64,000 nucleotides of DNA, from contig NZ_JAKGSD010000001.1 of assembly GCF_021654135.1 (NCBI RefSeq), forward strand, positions 62,001-126,000. The letters run 5' to 3'. The translations under genes and the position numbers were made by a program. Numbering within the stretch: the stretch's first letter is position 1; each line of letters begins with the position of its first letter. Below are positions 19,690-27,221 of the stretch, piece after piece. Source of the DNA: Amycolatopsis tucumanensis. Lineage in GTDB: Bacteria; Actinomycetota; Actinomycetes; Mycobacteriales; Pseudonocardiaceae. The notes under the pieces were generated by a model. That model had not been told where the DNA came from. It worked only from the letters and a program-made list of their open reading frames with translations, and did not search any database.

Positions 19690-20453
19690 AGCAGGTCCAG
19701 TACCACGTCCCGCAGCCCCGGCGCCAGTGCGATGGTCGACGCCGAGGACACCGTGTGGTCGCTGCCGTCGGCGTCCAGGACCAGCCCGCCGGCCTCCCGC
19801 ACCAGCAGCACGCCCGCCATCGTGTCCCACGGCAGGTTCGACAGGATGATCGTCGCATCGAGGCGGCCGTGCGCGACCCAGGCCAGGTCGGCCGCGGCGG
19901 TGCCGATCATCCGCACCCGCTCCGCCCGCGCGCCCAGCTGCTCCAGCAATGCCAGGCGCAGCCGGTTCTTCGGCCCGGCGTCCTCGCCCACCGCGAAGTC
20001 GCCCAGCGACACCATCGCTTCGGCCAGCGCGGTCGCCCCGGACACCCCGATCCGCGTGTCCCCGGCGAAGGCGCCGTAGTCCTCGACCGCGGTGTAGACC
20101 GTGTCCAGGAACGGCAGGTCGATCGCCGCCACGACGCTGCGCTCGCCGGACACCAGGGCCAGCGAGATCCCGGTGAGCGGGATGCCGCGGGCGAAGTTCG
20201 CGGTGCCGTCGACCGGGTCCAGCACCCACCACAGCTCGCCCCGCTCGCCGCCGTGCTCCTCGCCGACGAGCCCGATGTCCGGCGTCTCCCGCGCGAGGAA
20301 CTCCCGCACCGCATCCTCGACCGCCAGATCGATGTCGGTCACCAGGTCGCGCTCGCTCTTCGCGGTCACCGACCGCGGCGCGCGCGAGGTGACGATGCGC
20401 CGCCCGATCGCGACGGCCTCCCTGGCGACGGGCAGCAGGCTCAGGTGGTCCAC
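19683..20453 (-). CDS. Inositol-monophosphatase family phosphatase
   Basis: A 256-residue Mg2+-dependent sugar-phosphatase fold. The motifs are DLVTDIDLAVED (about 36-47), GEEHGGE, LDPVDGTANFARGIPL (about 78-93) and LPWDTMAGVLLVREAGG. Substrates in the family include inositol, histidinol and nucleotide 3'-phosphates. The GTG start follows the GCH II-like stop by one base. In this setting it could remove phosphate from a ribosylated or inositol-like intermediate; that is inference from context. Confidence 0.85.
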   Translation of the reverse strand: MDHLSLLPVAREAVAIGRRIVTSRAPRSVTAKSERDLVTDIDLAVEDAVREFLARETPDIGLVGEEHGGERGELWWVLDPVDGTANFARGIPLTGISLALVSGERSVVAAIDLPFLDTVYTAVEDYGAFAGDTRIGVSGATALAEAMVSLGDFAVGEDAGPKNRLRLALLEQLGARAERVRMIGTAAADLAWVAHGRLDATIILSNLPWDTMAGVLLVREAGGLVLDADGSDHTVSSASTIALAPGLRDVVLDLLC

Positions 20454-20454
20454 G

Positions 20455-21054
20455 TCAGTGCTCCGCGACGTCGAAGGCGTCCACCTGCGGCAGGACGTGC
20501 CCGAGGCGGTCGCGCTTGGCGGTCAGGTACCGGATGTTGTCCGGGCTGGCCGGCGCCAGCAGCGGGACCCGCGCCGACACGCGGATCCCGTTCGACTCCA
20601 GCGCCGCGATCTTGTCCGGGTTGTTGGACATCAGCCGCACCGACCGCACGCCCAGGTGGCGCAGCACCCGCGCGGCCGGGCTGTAGTCGCGCACGTCCAC
20701 CGGCAGCCCGAGACTGGTGGCCGAGTCGACGGTGTCCAGCCCTTCGTCCTGCAGCACGTGCGTGCGCACCTTCGCCACCAGCCCGATCCCGCGTCCCTCG
20801 TGCCCGCGCAGGTACACCAGCACTCCGCTGCCTTCGCGCACGATCGCATCCAGTGCGGCGTCCAGCTGTTCGCCGCACTCGCAGCGCACCGCGCCGAACA
20901 CGTCGCCGGTGAGGCACTCCGAATGCACCCGCACCAGCACGTCGTCGCGGCGCAGCCGGCCGTGGGCGAGCGCGAGGTGCTCGGCACCGTCGCGGAACGC
21001 CACGCTCCGGAACTTGCCGCGCCGGGTGACCAGCGTCGATTCGGCGATCTCCAT
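20455..21054 (-). CDS. GTP cyclohydrolase II homologue with His in place of the catalytic-site Tyr (predicted FAPy-forming)
   Basis: A 199-residue stand-alone GCH II domain. The Zn ligands Cys47, Cys58 and Cys60 are in HSECLTGDVFGAVRCECG. The GTP loop is RGHEGRGIGL, and C-terminal contacts include MSNNPDKIAALESNGI. Residue His99 in KVRTHVLQDEG sits where Escherichia coli RibA has Tyr105 (KIRAYALQDQG). In Streptomyces coelicolor SCO6655, Met at this place makes the enzyme stop at the formamidopyrimidine FAPy (published work, recalled). The riboflavin genes are absent here. The gene leads an operon with phosphatase and PLP genes and is divergent from a creatininase-family gene, which supports a secondary pathway. 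Confidence 0.87.
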   Translation of the reverse strand: MEIAESTLVTRRGKFRSVAFRDGAEHLALAHGRLRRDDVLVRVHSECLTGDVFGAVRCECGEQLDAALDAIVREGSGVLVYLRGHEGRGIGLVAKVRTHVLQDEGLDTVDSATSLGLPVDVRDYSPAARVLRHLGVRSVRLMSNNPDKIAALESNGIRVSARVPLLAPASPDNIRYLTAKRDRLGHVLPQVDAFDVAEH

Positions 21055-21107
21055 GGGTTCCCCTCGTCGTCGACCGGGAACTTGCCCTACCCGGTATACC
21101 TGATCTG

Positions 21108-21800
21108 ATGAGTCCGCTGCCGCCGGAGACCACCGACGACGTGCGCGGGGCCGCCGTGGCGGTGCTGCCCGTCGGGAGCCTGGAACAGCACGGCCCGCAC
21201 CTGCCGCTGACCACCGACACCCTGATCGCCTGCGCGGTCGCGTCGCGGATCGCCCACGACCACGGCTTCTGGCTGCTGCCGCCGGTCACGGTGTCCTGCT
21301 CGCACGAGCACGCCGCGTGGCCGGGCACGGTGAGCATCTCGGTCACCACGCTGGTCGCGGTGGTCCAGGACGTCGCCGCCTCCCTGCGGGCCTCCGGCGT
21401 TGGCAGGCTCGTGCTGGTCAACGGGCACGGCGGCAACCACGTCCTCGCCAACGTCGTGCAGCAGGCCGGCGGCTCGATGGTCCTGTTCCCCACGTACGGC
21501 GAGTGGCAGGAGGCGCGCGTGGCGGCCGGCGTGCGCACCTCCAACGACGAGGACATGCACGCCGGCGAGCTGGAGACCTCGATCCTGCTCTGCACCGCCC
21601 CGGAGGTGGTCAGACCGGGCTACGAGACGGCGGACTCGGCACCCGGCGATCTGCGCCACCTCCTCTCGCTCGGACTGGCCCCCTACACGGAATCGGGCGT
21701 GGCCGGTCATCCGTCACTGGCTTCGCCGGAGAAAGGCCGGGCGGTGCTGGACGCGCTGGCCCGCGCGTTCCGGGTGCACCTGCCCCTTCTCGGGTCCTGA
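21108..21800 (+). CDS. Creatininase-family amidohydrolase (candidate FAPy deformylase)
   Basis: A 230-residue protein with the creatininase metal ligands: Glu26 and His28 in GSLEQHGPHLPLTTD, Asp37, LVNGHGGNH (105-111) and MHAGELETS (150-158). The family includes creatinine amidohydrolase, MftE of the mycofactocin pathway, and archaeal ArfB, which deformylates FAPy made from GTP. MftE is unlikely because no mftABCD lies nearby. The divergent gene, 53 bp away, is a GCH II homologue predicted to make FAPy, so FAPy deformylation is the best-fitting role (inference). Its 3' end overlaps the flippase-like gene by 191 bp, antisense. Confidence 0.82.
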   Translation: MSPLPPETTDDVRGAAVAVLPVGSLEQHGPHLPLTTDTLIACAVASRIAHDHGFWLLPPVTVSCSHEHAAWPGTVSISVTTLVAVVQDVAASLRASGVGRLVLVNGHGGNHVLANVVQQAGGSMVLFPTYGEWQEARVAAGVRTSNDEDMHAGELETSILLCTAPEVVRPGYETADSAPGDLRHLLSLGLAPYTESGVAGHPSLASPEKGRAVLDALARAFRVHLPLLGS

Positions 21801-22689
21801 GCGCCAGGACCCCGGGCAGCGCCGCGACGAGCGAGAGCACCCCGTAGACGACGGCGGTGGTGATGCCCGTGCCCGCGCCGAGGCCGGTGGCTGAAAACGC
21901 GACCGCGGTGAACCCCTCGCGCGGTCCCCAGCCGCCGACGTTCAGCGGCAGCGCCATGACGACCAGCGCGAGGACGATCAGCGGGACGAGGGTGGTGACC
22001 GGCGCGGTCACCCCAGTCAGCCGCGCGGCGAGGAGGAACAGGGCGACGTGCCCGGCGATGGTGAGCGCCGACAGCGCCACGATGCCCGCCGCGGTGCGCC
22101 CGCCGAGCAGGGCCCGGGCGTCGGTGAGGGTCCGGGTGGCCGCGCCGCGCCAGGTCGGTTTCGCGGCGAGCAGCCCGGCGACCACGAGCGCGGCGCCGAG
22201 CAGGACGAGCAGCCCGGGGGCGGTGGACAGGCCGGGCAGCAGGTCCGGGTGCAGGGCGAGCGCGGTGACGCCGGCGACGAGCAGCACGGCCTGCCCGGCG
22301 AACCGTTCGAGCACGACGGCGCGAACGCCGCGGCCCACGTCGCCGGAGTCGCGGCCGTGGCTGACGGCGCGGTCGACGTCGCCGAGGACCCCGGCGGGCA
22401 GCACCGAGTTGAGCAGGGTGGAGCGGTAGTAGGCGCTGACTGCGGCCGGCAGCCGCAGCGGCAGGCCGAGGCCGCGGGTGACGAGGACCCACCTTCCGGC
22501 GGCGGTGAGGGTGGTCAGCAGCCCGATCGCCAGCGCGAGCACGACTGATCGGGTGTCGATGAGCCGCAGCCCGGTGAGGAACGCGCCGGTGCCGACCTTC
22601 CAGACCAGGGTGGTGAGGATGCCGGCCGCGGCGAGCAGGCGGAGCCACGGCCAGAGGCGGGCCGCGGTCCCGGCGGTGCGGGTGGTCAT
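21610..22689 (-). CDS. Lysylphosphatidylglycerol-synthase-TM (flippase-like) membrane protein
   Basis: A 359-residue protein with about eight membrane helices and the LPG_synthase_TM/UPF0104 pattern (YYRSTLLNSVLPAGVLGDVD, VVLERFAGQAVLLVAG, MALPLNVGGWGPREGFTAVA). Such proteins are suspected lipid or glycolipid flippases. The last 60 residues are Pro/Arg/Gly-rich, hydrophilic and lie antisense to the creatininase gene; the frame has no earlier stop. The ATG at 22,689 overlaps the stop of a duplicated mini-ORF (ATGA) and has GGAGCCC upstream. It ends the minus operon that begins with the MDR dehydrogenase. Confidence 0.8.
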   Translation of the reverse strand: MTTRTAGTAARLWPWLRLLAAAGILTTLVWKVGTGAFLTGLRLIDTRSVVLALAIGLLTTLTAAGRWVLVTRGLGLPLRLPAAVSAYYRSTLLNSVLPAGVLGDVDRAVSHGRDSGDVGRGVRAVVLERFAGQAVLLVAGVTALALHPDLLPGLSTAPGLLVLLGAALVVAGLLAAKPTWRGAATRTLTDARALLGGRTAAGIVALSALTIAGHVALFLLAARLTGVTAPVTTLVPLIVLALVVMALPLNVGGWGPREGFTAVAFSATGLGAGTGITTAVVYGVLSLVAALPGVLALRTREGAGAPGTRGPARPAPPGLSPAKPVTDDRPRPIPCRGPVRARGGGADRRVPSPPSRSPV

Positions 22690-22850
22690 TGGGCTCCGAT
22701 CGTCGGGGTGGGTTTGACCGATCGGGCGTCGGTGAGTCTGGGTGTGCCGGTGCCGACCTTCCAGACCAGGGTGGTGAGGATGCCGGCCGCGGCGAGCAGG
22801 CGGAGCCACGGCCAGAGGCGGGCTGCGGTCCCGGTGGTGGGGGTGGTCAT
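22686..22850 (-). CDS. Mini-ORF 1: 54-residue single-pass membrane peptide (flippase N-terminus copy)
   Basis: The protein starts MTTPTTGTAARLWPWLRLLA and ends PTPTIGAQ. Residues 11-33 form one hydrophobic segment nearly identical to the flippase start. Its TGA shares ATGA with the flippase ATG, and the codons for IGAQ contain the GGAGCCC ribosome binding site for the flippase. Whether the peptide is made is not known. The coupling geometry is intact. Confidence 0.55.
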   Translation of the reverse strand: MTTPTTGTAARLWPWLRLLAAAGILTTLVWKVGTGTPRLTDARSVKPTPTIGAQ

Positions 22851-23017
22851 TGGGCTCCGATCGCCGGGGTGGGTTTGGCCGATCGGGTATCGGTGAGTCT
22901 GGGCAATCCGGCGGTGCCGACCTTCCCAGCGAGGGTGAGGATCCCGGCCGCGGCGAGCAGGCGGAGCCAAGGCCAGAGGCGGGCTGCCGTACCGCGGGTG
23001 GTGGTGGGGCTGGTCAT
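22847..23017 (-). CDS. Mini-ORF 2: 56-residue single-pass membrane peptide
   Basis: This is the second copy, MTSPTTTRGTAARLWPWLRL to PTPAIGAQ. Relative to mini-ORF 1 it has net two extra codons and an altered segment ILTLAGKVGTAG. The stop again overlaps the next ATG as ATGA (22,850), and GGAGCCC precedes its own start. The membrane segment is kept. Confidence 0.55.
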   Translation of the reverse strand: MTSPTTTRGTAARLWPWLRLLAAAGILTLAGKVGTAGLPRLTDTRSAKPTPAIGAQ

Positions 23018-23253
23018 CGGGCTCCGATCACTGGCGTGGGCACAGCCGATCGGGCGTCGGTGAGTCCGGGTGCGCTGGTGCCGACCTTCCAGACGAGGGT
23101 GACGAGGATCCCGGCCGCGGCGGCCAAGCGGAGCCATGGCCAGAGGCGGGCTGCCGTGCCGCGGGTGGTGGGGCTGGTCATCGGGCTCCGGTCGTCGGCG
23201 CGAGCAGGCGCAGCCACCGCCACAGCCGCCCTCCCGGTGGCGCGGGTCGTCAT
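23014..23253 (-). CDS. Mini-ORF 3: membrane peptide, with a truncated fourth copy fused in frame
   Basis: ATG at 23,181 gives a 55-residue copy (MTSPTTRGTAARLWPWLRLA to PTPVIGAR). ATG at 23,253, which overlaps the methyltransferase TGA as ATGA, gives a 79-residue version because a 72-bp truncated copy (MTTRATGRAAVAVAAPARAD) reads straight into it. The stop overlaps the next mini-ORF start. GGAGCCC sites precede both ATGs. Confidence 0.5.
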   Translation of the reverse strand: MTTRATGRAAVAVAAPARADDRSPMTSPTTRGTAARLWPWLRLAAAAGILVTLVWKVGTSAPGLTDARSAVPTPVIGAR

Positions 23254-24068
23254 CGGGCTCCGATCGCCAGCAGGTCGGTGTGGTGCACGACCACCTCCAG
23301 CTCGCCCGCCGCGCAGGCGGCCAGCCGCCGCCGGGTGTAGGCCTCGGTGTCCAGCCACGGTTCCTGCAGCCGGGCGGCGGCGACCCAGCCGCGGAACCAC
23401 TGTTCGGTCAGCTCACGCTGCTCCGGCCCGAGCCGCCACGGGCTGGGGGCGCGGTGCACCACCGCGCCGCGCCGCTCGAAGGCCCACGTCGCCACCGCGA
23501 TCGCGTCCGGGCCGAGCAGCGCGCCGCGCCGCTGGTGGGCGTTGAAGGCCGCGGTGAGGTCCGCGTCGAGCGGGTCCGCGGGCGTCAGCTCGACCCGCCC
23601 GGCGACCGACAACGTCAGCAGCGCCGCGCACCCCGCCGCGGCGCACGCGTCGGCGATCGTGTCCACATCGGACGGTGTCAGCAGGTCCAGCAGCGCCGAG
23701 GCGGTGAGCAGCGACGTGCCGGTCAGGTCCAAGCCGTCGAGCTCGCCGCAGCGGGTCTCGAACGTCGCCTCGCGGACCGAGGCGCGCGCGAGCAGGCCGG
23801 GGTCGCGGTCGTGCAGGACCCAGTGCTGCGGGACGCCCAGCCGCGGCGCGAGCCACCGGCCCATCGACCCGGTGCCCGCACCGAGGTCGCGGACGACCAG
23901 CGGGGCGGGACGGTCGCCCAGCCACCGCCGCAGCGGGGTGAGCAGTTCCGCCGCCCGCGCGGCCGCGTCGGCGGGTTCGCGCAGCGCCAGCCAGTCCGGG
24001 GCGCAGCGGGTCGTGTCCGCGCTGCCGGGTGCGCCGGGCCCGGCGCCGTCCCATCGGTCGTGTGCCAC
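23250..24068 (-). CDS. Class I SAM-dependent methyltransferase
   Basis: A 272-residue protein with the SAM motif I VVRDLGAGTGSMGRW (about 59-73), the acidic end of beta-2 in VLHDRDPGLLAR, and LLTASALLDLLTPSDV as motif IV. The C-terminal half includes ATWAFERRGAVVHRAPSPWR and the tail LLAIGAR. The GTG at 24,068 is chosen, 7 bp after the glycosyltransferase stop; an upstream TTG (24,104) would overlap that gene. The tail IGAR encodes the ribosome binding site of the next reading frame and is the seed of the repeat array. The acceptor is unknown. Confidence 0.78.
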   Translation of the reverse strand: MAHDRWDGAGPGAPGSADTTRCAPDWLALREPADAAARAAELLTPLRRWLGDRPAPLVVRDLGAGTGSMGRWLAPRLGVPQHWVLHDRDPGLLARASVREATFETRCGELDGLDLTGTSLLTASALLDLLTPSDVDTIADACAAAGCAALLTLSVAGRVELTPADPLDADLTAAFNAHQRRGALLGPDAIAVATWAFERRGAVVHRAPSPWRLGPEQRELTEQWFRGWVAAARLQEPWLDTEAYTRRRLAACAAGELEVVVHHTDLLAIGAR

Positions 24069-24075
24069 ACCCCTG

Positions 24076-25119
24076 TCACGGACGCGCCCCCGGTTCCGGT
24101 TCAACCAGGATCCGGTCCATCACCCGCGCGGTGGTCGCCCACGGCAACAACCCGTCACGCCGGGAACGGGCCGCCCGGCGCAGCGCCGACCGCGTTTCCG
24201 TCGAGGTCAGCCAGGTGCGCAGGGCCCCGGCCAGCGCGTCCACGTCGCCGGGCGGCACCACGATCCCGGGCGGCGACCCGTCCGCCGCCCGGCCGAGCGC
24301 CTCGGTCTCCACCGACGTCAGCACCGGGATCCCGCGCGCCAGCGCCTCCGTCACCACCATCCCGTAGGTCTCCGACCGCGACGGCAGCACCAGCAGCCCG
24401 GCCCGCGCGTACGCCTGCTCCAGCGCCGACCCGGTCAGCGGCCCGGTGATCGTCACCCGCGCCGCCAGCCCGAGCCGTGCCACCAGGTCCCGCACCCGCG
24501 CGGCGAAGGCAGGGGAGCGGTGCACTGGCCCGACCAGCCGGCACACCCAGTCCAGGTCCGCCACCGCGGCCAGGGCCTCGACCAGCACGTCCTGCCCCTT
24601 GTGCGGGGTCAGCGACGCCACACACAGCAATTCCTCACCCGACGACAGCGGCGCGGGATCCGTGCCGGGCGTGACCACGTGCACCCGGTCCCGGGGCAAC
24701 CCGTGGTGGCGCACCAGCCGCGCGGCCGTCCGCGCGCTGGGCGTGACCACCGCCGACGCCGCCCGCAACGTCGACCGCTCCAAGGCGTCCAGCTCCGCGT
24801 GCGCTCCGGTCTCGTCGGCCAGCGGCATGTGCACCAGCACCACCAGCCGCAGCCGCGCGGCGTGCGGCACCACCACGTCCGGTACGCCGCACGCCACCAG
24901 TCCGTCGATCGCCACCAGCGACCCCGGCTCGGCGGCCGCCAGCGCGCGGCCCAGCGCGGCGCGCGCCGCCTCAGACGGGTGTGGCCACGACCCGGGGATC
25001 GCGACCTCCCGCACCGGCCTGCCCAGCGCGGTCAGCTCCCGGCTGATCCGCCGGTCGTAGACGTTGCCGCCGCTGGGCAGTTCCGGATCGTCGACGTCAC
25101 CCGGAAGGATGAAGATCAC
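24076..25119 (-). CDS. Glycosyltransferase family 4 (GT-B)
   Basis: A 347-residue retaining GT-B enzyme. The N-terminal acceptor domain starts [20 protein letters not shown]. The C-terminal nucleotide-sugar domain has [18 protein letters not shown] and the conserved Glu region [20 protein letters not shown]. Such enzymes use NDP-sugars and often build glycolipids or glycosylated metabolites. The GTG at 25,119 lies 23 bp inside the PTPS-like gene; the frame upstream of it lacks the fold. It is part of the MDR / PTPS-like / GT / methyltransferase / flippase operon. Confidence 0.83.
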   Translation of the reverse strand: MIFILPGDVDDPELPSGGNVYDRRISRELTALGRPVREVAIPGSWPHPSEAARAALGRALAAAEPGSLVAIDGLVACGVPDVVVPHAARLRLVVLVHMPLADETGAHAELDALERSTLRAASAVVTPSARTAARLVRHHGLPRDRVHVVTPGTDPAPLSSGEELLCVASLTPHKGQDVLVEALAAVADLDWVCRLVGPVHRSPAFAARVRDLVARLGLAARVTITGPLTGSALEQAYARAGLLVLPSRSETYGMVVTEALARGIPVLTSVETEALGRAADGSPPGIVVPPGDVDALAGALRTWLTSTETRSALRRAARSRRDGLLPWATTARVMDRILVEPEPGARP

Positions 25120-25507
25120 GGTCGTAGCTCGCCCACGCCACGTGCGATTCACGCAGTGTCACCGAGATCCCCGCCAGCCCGTGCGCGCCCGCGCCGAGCG
25201 CACCCGAGTGCACGCGGTCGGCGAGCCGGTCGGCGATCACCTTCGCCAGGAACTCCGTGGACGTGTTGACCCCGGCGAACTCCGGCACCTCGTCCAGGTT
25301 GCGGTAGTTGAGGTCGGCCAGCACGGCGCCCAGCTGCTGGGCCGCCAGCCCGATGTCGACGACGATGTTGTCCGCGTCCAGTTCGGCGCGGCGGAACGTC
25401 GCGTCCACCACGAACGTCGCGCCGTGCAGGCGCTGGGCGGGGCCGAACACCTCGCCGCGGAAGCTGTGGGCGACCATCACGTGGTCGCGGACGGTGACGC
25501 TGAACAA
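25097..25507 (-). CDS. PTPS/QueD-fold protein lacking canonical active-site residues
   Basis: A 136-residue T-fold protein similar to 6-pyruvoyl-tetrahydropterin / 6-carboxytetrahydropterin synthase. His14 (VAHSFRG) and His28 (RLHGATF) match two Zn ligands. The third, normally His in HGH, is Ala30, and the catalytic Cys normally before RLHGH is missing (FGPAQRLHG). The His of the usual dyad (LDHHYLN in QueD) reads NYRNLDE. The late Glu (LRESHVAW) is kept. Start TTG at 25,507 has AGGAGGG four bases upstream. It probably binds a pterin-like or pyrimidine intermediate but should not do the standard reaction. Confidence 0.8.
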   Translation of the reverse strand: MFSVTVRDHVMVAHSFRGEVFGPAQRLHGATFVVDATFRRAELDADNIVVDIGLAAQQLGAVLADLNYRNLDEVPEFAGVNTSTEFLAKVIADRLADRVHSGALGAGAHGLAGISVTLRESHVAWASYDRDLHPSG

Positions 25508-25515
25508 GGGCCCTC

Positions 25516-26490
25516 CTACGGGTAGACGACGCGGTGGCACAGCGCGGGGATCGCGCCCGAGGCCAGCCCGGGCATGACCGACGGCAGGTCCTCGAACGCG
25601 CACTCCCCGGTGATCAGGGTGTCGAACACGGGATCGGCGAGCAGCTCCAGCGCCAGCGCGAGCCGGTCGCCGAAGCCGCGCCGCGACCGCCGGGCCGGGG
25701 ACACCATGCCGACCTGGCTGCCGCGGATCGTCAGCCGCCGCGAGTGGAAGAACTCGCCGAGCGGCACGCTGACCCGCCGGTCGCCGTACCAGCTCAGCTC
25801 GACGACCTCGCCCTCCGGCGCCACCAGCTCCAGCGCCCTGGCCAGGCCGGCATCGGTCCCGCTCGTGTGCACCACCAGGTCGCAGCCCTCGGCGGCGTCG
25901 CCGGGCAGGGCGAACTCCACGCCCAGCGCCGCCGCCACCGCGGCCCGCTCCGGGTCCACGTCGACCAGCTGCGCCCGCACCGCCGGGAAGCGCGCCAGCA
26001 GCGCCGCGACCGCGCAGCCGACCATGCCGCCGCCGACCACGGCGACCCGGTCCCCGAGCAGCGGCGCGGCGTCCCACAGCGCGTTCACCGCCGTCTCCAC
26101 GGTGCCGGCCAGGATCGCCCGCCCCGCGGGCACCGCGTCCGGCACCGGCGTGACCGCGCCGGCCGGGACGACGAACCGGGTCTGGTGCGGGTAGAGCGTG
26201 AACACCGTGCGCCCGGTCAGCTCCGGAGGCCCGTCCTCGACCACGCCGACGTTGAGGTAGCCGTACTTCACCGGCCCCGGGAACCCGCCCTCCTGGAACG
26301 GCGCGCGCATCAGCTCGTGCTGACTGGTCGGGACCGCGCCGCGGAAGACGAGCGTCTCGGTGCCCCGGCTCACACCCGAGAACAGCGCCCGGACCTCGAC
26401 TTCGTCCGGCCCGCGCACGGGCAGCGGGACCGTCCGGACCTCACCCGGCCCCGGCGGGTTGAACCAGAACGCCCGTGCGGCACGTGTCAT
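25516..26490 (-). CDS. Zinc-type (MDR) alcohol dehydrogenase-like oxidoreductase
   Basis: A 324-residue MDR protein. The N-terminal GroES-like part contains [17 protein letters not shown] and the nucleotide-binding site is [20 protein letters not shown] (about 150-170). The usual catalytic Zn Cys after VCxTD is replaced (SGVSRGTE), as in the subfamily seen with PTPS-like neighbours in actinomycetes. ATG at 26,490 is preferred over GTG at 26,496 because GGAGG stands eight bases before it. It is the first gene of the minus operon and is divergent from the CDP-alcohol phosphotransferase (32-bp gap). Confidence 0.82.
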   Translation of the reverse strand: MTRAARAFWFNPPGPGEVRTVPLPVRGPDEVEVRALFSGVSRGTETLVFRGAVPTSQHELMRAPFQEGGFPGPVKYGYLNVGVVEDGPPELTGRTVFTLYPHQTRFVVPAGAVTPVPDAVPAGRAILAGTVETAVNALWDAAPLLGDRVAVVGGGMVGCAVAALLARFPAVRAQLVDVDPERAAVAAALGVEFALPGDAAEGCDLVVHTSGTDAGLARALELVAPEGEVVELSWYGDRRVSVPLGEFFHSRRLTIRGSQVGMVSPARRSRRGFGDRLALALELLADPVFDTLITGECAFEDLPSVMPGLASGAIPALCHRVVYP

Positions 26491-26522
26491 GGGCACACCT
26501 CCGGCGAAGGGACACGATCACC

Positions 26523-27221
26523 ATGATCGTCCAGACCCAGCGTGGCACGGTTGCCGCCGGCCAGGAACAGGCCCTGGCGGCGTGCGGCCTGATCGTGCTG
26601 CTGAACGTGCTCGCGATGACCCTGGGCGTGGGGCTGCTGGGCTGGCTCGCCGGCGCCGCCTACGGCGCGGCGTTGCTGGGCCTGCTCGGCGCCGCGCTGC
26701 GCCGGTCCGGCCGGGCCGCGCTGGGGCCCGCGGACCGGGTCACGCTGACCCGCGCGACACTCGTCGGCGGTGTCGTCGCGCTGGTCGCCGCCGGGTTGTC
26801 CGGGCCGGTGCTGGTCGCGCTGGCGGCGGTCGCGCTCGCGCTGGACGCGGTCGACGGCCGGGTCGCCCGCCGCACCGGGACCGTGTCGCCGCTGGGCGCG
26901 CGGTTCGACATGGAGGTGGACGCGTTCCTGATCCTCGTGCTCTGCGTGCCGGTCGCGCTGGCGCTGGGGCCGTGGGTGCTGCTGATCGGCGCGCTGCGCT
27001 ACGCGTTCGTGGCGGCCGGGTGGCTCGCGCCGTGGCTGCGCGGGCCGCTGACGCCGAACCTGGCGCGCAAGGCGGTCGCGGCTGCGCAGGGCATCGCGCT
27101 GGTCGTGGTGGCCGCCGATGTGCTGCCGCGGCCCGCGGCGGTGGGAGTGGCCGGAGGCGCGCTGGCGGCGCTGGTGTGGTCGTTCGGCCGGGACGTGGGG
27201 ACGCTGTGGCGGAACCGGTGA
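26523..27221 (+). CDS. CDP-alcohol phosphatidyltransferase
   Basis: A 232-residue membrane enzyme with a complete CDP-OH motif: Asp-x2-Asp-Gly-x2-Ala-Arg-x8-Gly-x3-Asp-x3-Asp (LDAVDGRVARRTGTVSPLGA then RFDMEVD, about residues 117-143). Six membrane helices are predicted. It transfers a phospho-alcohol from a CDP-linked donor, usually to make a phospholipid head group such as phosphatidylinositol phosphate or glycerol phosphate. With the flippase and GT4 genes opposite, it suggests a lipid-linked product (inference). The stop overlaps the next start. Confidence 0.87.
   Translation: MIVQTQRGTVAAGQEQALAACGLIVLLNVLAMTLGVGLLGWLAGAAYGAALLGLLGAALRRSGRAALGPADRVTLTRATLVGGVVALVAAGLSGPVLVALAAVALALDAVDGRVARRTGTVSPLGARFDMEVDAFLILVLCVPVALALGPWVLLIGALRYAFVAAGWLAPWLRGPLTPNLARKAVAAAQGIALVVVAADVLPRPAAVGVAGGALAALVWSFGRDVGTLWRNR

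Larger units (their letters stand above)
22522..23271. repeat. Tandem array of a duplicated methyltransferase/flippase gene junction
   Basis: ATG codons at 22,689, 22,850, 23,017, 23,181 and 23,253 (minus strand) start five related copies of the first part of the flippase gene; spacings are 161, 167, 164 and 72 bp. Each full copy ends in sequence like the methyltransferase end (IGAR or IGAQ, then TGA). The 12-mer CCGATCGCCAGC occurs both inside the flippase gene (22,522) and at the methyltransferase end (23,260). This suggests the first duplication arose by recombination at that microhomology. The coding consequences are annotated as separate mini-ORFs. Confidence 0.85.

Noticed and set aside
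20455-21054. Riboflavin operon
   Set aside because: No ribB, ribD, ribE or ribH nearby, no FMN riboswitch-like leader, and the key Tyr is replaced.
21108-21800. mftE of a mycofactocin locus
   Set aside because: No mftA, B, C, D or F in the surrounding genes, while a GCH II homologue is directly adjacent.
22522-23271. CRISPR array
   Set aside because: Units are 161-167 bp, contiguous, coding, and derived from adjacent genes; no spacers or cas genes.
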